In this document: positions 61,385-64,000 of the stretch, one piece after another
Layout: every line of letters starts with the position of its first letter
How positions within the stretch are numbered: the stretch's first letter is position 1
Source: an uncultured Aquimarina sp.
GTDB taxonomy: Bacteria; Bacteroidota; Bacteroidia; Flavobacteriales; Flavobacteriaceae
Direction of reading: 5' to 3'
DNA length: 64,000 nt
NCBI GenBank assembly: GCA_947502885.1
Contig: CANNBP010000017.1
Location: 62,001-126,000 of the forward strand
Program-made: the position numbers and the translations under genes
The notes under the pieces: model-generated
Databases searched by the model: none
Told to the model about the DNA's origin: nothing
The model's input: only the letters and a program-made list of their open reading frames with translations

Positions 61385-62932
61385 TTATAGATCTCCAAGT
61401 TGTTTGAATTTGAATTTAGTATTTGCGGCAGGTTGGTGTTCTTGTTTCATGATATGCTCTATTTTTTCTACAACATTTGGATATTGAGATGCCACATCTA
61501 TTTTTTCTTCCAAATCAGTTTCTAGGTTGTATAATTCTAGGGTTAGATTACCATCAAAAATATTTTTTCTTATGCCTTTCCACTTTCCTAGTCTAACGGC
61601 TTGTTGTCCATTATAGCTAGGAAATTCCCAATACAAAAAGTCGTGTTGCTGTTGTTGTTTTCCTAATAATGCAGGCTTAAAACTTAAACCATCTATATTT
61701 TCTGGTGGTGTGATACCTGCCATATCACATATCGTAGGCATTAGATCATAAAAAGCAGAAATATGGTCGCTTGTTGATCCTGGGGTGATATGATTAGGCC
61801 AACTTGCTATTAAAGGAACTCTAATTCCTCCTTCGTATACAAATCCTTTTGTTTTGCCATAGCCATTTGAAAATGGTTTGGAGCTTTCGAAATAATCAAA
61901 ATCAACACCTCCCAGATATGTCGGGCCATTATCACTTGAGAAGATAATTATGGTGTTTTCATAAATGCCTTCTTCTTTTAATGTTGCAATTAATTCTCCT
62001 AACTGATCATCTAAATAGCTAATCATTCCGGCATATGTGGCTCTGGGATATCTGTTCGGAAAATAAGCATCATCACCAATATACGGTTCTTCTTCTCCAA
62101 AAACTTTTCTGTACTTGTCTACATATTCTTTTGGGACTTGTAGGGGCAGATGTGGTAGCGGAGAAGCGTAATACATAAAAAACGGTTGATTCTTATTTGT
62201 TTTTATAAACGAAATCGCTTTTTGCTGTATTTTTTTTGGAGCATATTCATTTTGCGAAAATTTTGAATAACTGTTTATATCATATGGATCAGAAAGTGAA
62301 TCCAGTTTTGTGCTTGGTGAAACCAATTCGTTATCTAATAGTACTTTGTCTGTGTTTTTCCATAAATGTGCCGGATAGAGATTATGGGCTTGTCTTTGAC
62401 AATTATACCCATAAAAAAAATCAAACCCTTGAAGATTTGGGATACCATCTGATTCTGGTGCGCCTAATCCCCATTTTCCGAGAATGCCAGTTGTATATCC
62501 CGCCTTTTGAAGTTGATGTCCTAACGTAACCGTAGAATCGGGGATAGGTCTTTGGCCTTCTAGCTTAGAATTTTTAAAAACTTCTTCATAGTTCCAGACA
62601 TCTCCTCGTTCGTTCCATTCATCGTTTCCTCTTATGTATGCATGCCCTGTGTGATTACCGGTTAAAAATACATATCGTGCAGGAGCGCATACGGGTGCTC
62701 CAGAGTAATGTTGAGTAAATTTGATTCCGTTAGTTGCTAATGCATCAATATTCGGGGTTTCTATTTTCTTTTGACCATACACACCAACTTCGCCATAGCC
62801 AAGATCATCGGCAAGAAAAAATATAATGTTAGGCTGCTGCTTTTTTTCTTTCTCCTTCTTTTCTTCTTTGGTATGACATGCTGTGAGTATAAGTGTAAGT
62901 GTTACTAGAAGTGATATTGATGTATTTTTCAT
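61385..62932 (-). CDS. Sulfatase lipoprotein (arylsulfatase A / N-acetylgalactosamine-6-sulfatase type)
   Basis: 515 residues, lipobox LTAC (Cys 19) followed by a Lys/Glu-rich linker. Metal motif FFLADDLGYGEVG and formylglycine site CAPARYVFLTG (Cys 82). GYTTGILGKWGLG and IIFSSDNGPT supply other active-site residues, and a C-terminal domain (DFLYWEFPSYNGQQAVRLGKWK) is as in the S1 sulfatases. Probably exposed on the envelope and active on a sulfated glycan. It is not closely similar to 57025-58566, so the two were not made by recent duplication. Confidence 0.9.
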   Translation of the reverse strand: MKNTSISLLVTLTLILTACHTKEEKKEKEKKQQPNIIFFLADDLGYGEVGVYGQKKIETPNIDALATNGIKFTQHYSGAPVCAPARYVFLTGNHTGHAYIRGNDEWNERGDVWNYEEVFKNSKLEGQRPIPDSTVTLGHQLQKAGYTTGILGKWGLGAPESDGIPNLQGFDFFYGYNCQRQAHNLYPAHLWKNTDKVLLDNELVSPSTKLDSLSDPYDINSYSKFSQNEYAPKKIQQKAISFIKTNKNQPFFMYYASPLPHLPLQVPKEYVDKYRKVFGEEEPYIGDDAYFPNRYPRATYAGMISYLDDQLGELIATLKEEGIYENTIIIFSSDNGPTYLGGVDFDYFESSKPFSNGYGKTKGFVYEGGIRVPLIASWPNHITPGSTSDHISAFYDLMPTICDMAGITPPENIDGLSFKPALLGKQQQQHDFLYWEFPSYNGQQAVRLGKWKGIRKNIFDGNLTLELYNLETDLEEKIDVASQYPNVVEKIEHIMKQEHQPAANTKFKFKQLGDL

Positions 62933-63065
62933 AGGTTGACTTAAAATTAGTACTCACATCTTTGTTGTGATTAATGTAGGAATTAAAAGTACTTAATTTA
63001 AGATTAATTGTATACGTAAGGCTTTTCTTTGTTTTATCTTTTATTCTTGGCAGTGGTAATTGTTT

Positions 63066-63467
63066 TTAGGATTTCAATATTTCTGGGCTTTCATTAATTT
63101 TTTTATATGAAGTAATTTTAGCTACACTGTTGCCTCCAAAAATTAAACGTCTTGTTTCAAATTTGAATTTTATCGAATAGTTTTTCTCTTTCATTTTTAA
63201 TGGACTTTCGGGGTGAAGATTCTTAACATCTAATTTGCCAATATAGATCCATTCAATATCATTAAATTTCTGTTTTAAGAATATTCTTTTTTTTCCGAAT
63301 AAAGATTCGAATGATTGTCTTAAAAAATCATGTTGCCCTACATTAATCATTTTATATTTTACTTGAGACTCACCCTTAATTACTTTTGGGTAAACTAACC
63401 GATACCTTAATAAAACAAGTACAAACAAAGCAAAAAATCCTATCGTAATGTATATTAATATTTCCAT
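63066..63467 (-). CDS. Membrane-anchored hypothetical protein
   Basis: 133 residues from ATG 63467 (MEILIYITIGFFALFVLVLL). One N-terminal transmembrane helix is followed by a basic soluble domain with KYKMINVGQHDFLRQSFESLFGKKRIFL and WIYIGKL. No family recognised. It stands between the sulfatase and the S41 peptidase fragment. Confidence 0.6.
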   Translation of the reverse strand: MEILIYITIGFFALFVLVLLRYRLVYPKVIKGESQVKYKMINVGQHDFLRQSFESLFGKKRIFLKQKFNDIEWIYIGKLDVKNLHPESPLKMKEKNYSIKFKFETRRLIFGGNSVAKITSYKKINESPEILKS

Positions 63468-63653
63468 ACTCAATAACTTTCAACATCAAATATATAAATC
63501 AAAGCACTACTAGCGTTTTTTTGTCATTAACAATGATGATTAAATTGTAACGTAAACAGGGCTAATACTCTTCATAAAGATTGAATCAAGGTATCTTCAT
63601 TGATTAATGAATTTAGTTACATTTAACTATATGGGTTGTTTTATATTCTCGAT

Positions 63654-64000
63654 TTATTGTTTTGAGTTGATAAATTTAATGGCTTCAATAATGTTTTTAT
63701 CGTTGGGTAAATCTTCAAAGTTGGTTTCTTTTATGACTTCGATATCCGGGATTATTGTTTTGGTAAATTTTGCAGATCTATCGGTCCCGTAGCTTTCGGT
63801 AATTGCGGCTTTTGTGCCAAATGGCAATTCATATAGATCATTGGCAGTCGTGTTGCCATAGCTTTCTTCTCCGATGATAATGGTGTTGTTTCGACCTCTA
63901 AAACCTAAAACAACAAACTCTCCTGCACTGTTTGTCATGATGCCCGATATTAGTGCAACAGGTATTTTGGGTTTGGGTTTTGCAGTTGCCCTTATCGCTG
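63654..64000 (-). CDS. S41-family C-terminal-processing peptidase, 3' part only
   Basis: The frame is open from the right edge of the window (first complete codon at 63998) to the stop at 63654; the N-terminus lies outside. KPKIPVALISGIMTNSAGEF carries the S41 nucleophile region (Ser of NSAGE), followed by ALGFRGR-like VVLGFRGRNNTIIIGEESYG and TESYGTDRSAKFTKTIIPDIEV, the conserved end of TSPc domains. These serine peptidases act in the periplasm on protein C-termini. Specificity cannot be judged without the PDZ region. Confidence 0.8.
   Translation of the reverse strand, partial: AIRATAKPKPKIPVALISGIMTNSAGEFVVLGFRGRNNTIIIGEESYGNTTANDLYELPFGTKAAITESYGTDRSAKFTKTIIPDIEVIKETNFEDLPNDKNIIEAIKFINSKQ

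Overview
The window is AT-rich and comes from a member of the Bacteroidota, almost certainly a marine-type Flavobacteriaceae (Aquimarina-like by general character; the genus is not proven). The grounds are many proteins with type IX secretion (T9SS) C-terminal sorting domains, promoters with a TAnnTTTG -7 box in place of a sigma70-type -10, few Shine-Dalgarno sequences, membrane-bound TPR/LuxR-type regulators, and a bifunctional PlsC-GNAT lipid acyltransferase. No rRNA, tRNA, insertion sequence, prophage or CRISPR array was seen.

Region 1 (1-33.7 kb) is a surface-protein island, almost all on the minus strand. It holds three multi-module leucine-rich-repeat (LRR) proteins, two proteins with trimeric-adhesin-head-like N-T-x-I-G repeats, two near-identical fibronectin-like lipoproteins, and a 2124-residue HYR/LamG protein with a type B sorting domain. 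Among them lie four paralogous membrane regulators with C-terminal LuxR-like HTHs (three TPR type, one 7TMR-DISM type). Four of the transcription units share one promoter layout: an upstream direct repeat, GTGAC-N5-GTGGC-like on the plus strand, 32-34 nt from a TAnnTTTG box; a fifth has the same repeat with a weaker box. Most of these genes also share a CCCC-containing leader just before the ATG. The island therefore looks like a co-regulated, duplicated set of surface modules with local signal-transducing regulators. Two genes are interrupted: the first LRR gene at a TA dinucleotide repeat, and one TPR regulator at a short A-run.

Region 2 (34-41 kb) has a 2-hydroxyacid dehydrogenase, an HD-domain protein and a small membrane LuxR protein in one + strand unit, then a GH65-GH3 glycosidase pair on the minus strand.

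Region 3 (41-50 kb) has a TerB-like gene, a compact four-gene minus-strand operon (coiled-coil protein, longin/roadblock-like protein, Rab-like small GTPase, hybrid histidine kinase) that looks like an uncharacterised GTPase signalling system, then fbp, an acetyltransferase, aspartate kinase and an OlsF-like acyltransferase.

Region 4 (50-56 kb) begins with an arsenic operon (arsR, DUF6428-type gene, ArsN-like acetyltransferase, arsC) with a recognisable arsR operator but no arsenite exporter. It is followed by small stress and housekeeping genes (TM2, VOC, DUF1801, DUF4199, GNAT, DUF4345, WYL regulator).

Region 5 (56-64 kb) has two Cys-type sulfatase lipoproteins, a Crp/Fnr regulator with pirin, small membrane or lipoproteins including a possible Imm17-like protein, and the 3' end of an S41 peptidase gene cut by the right edge.
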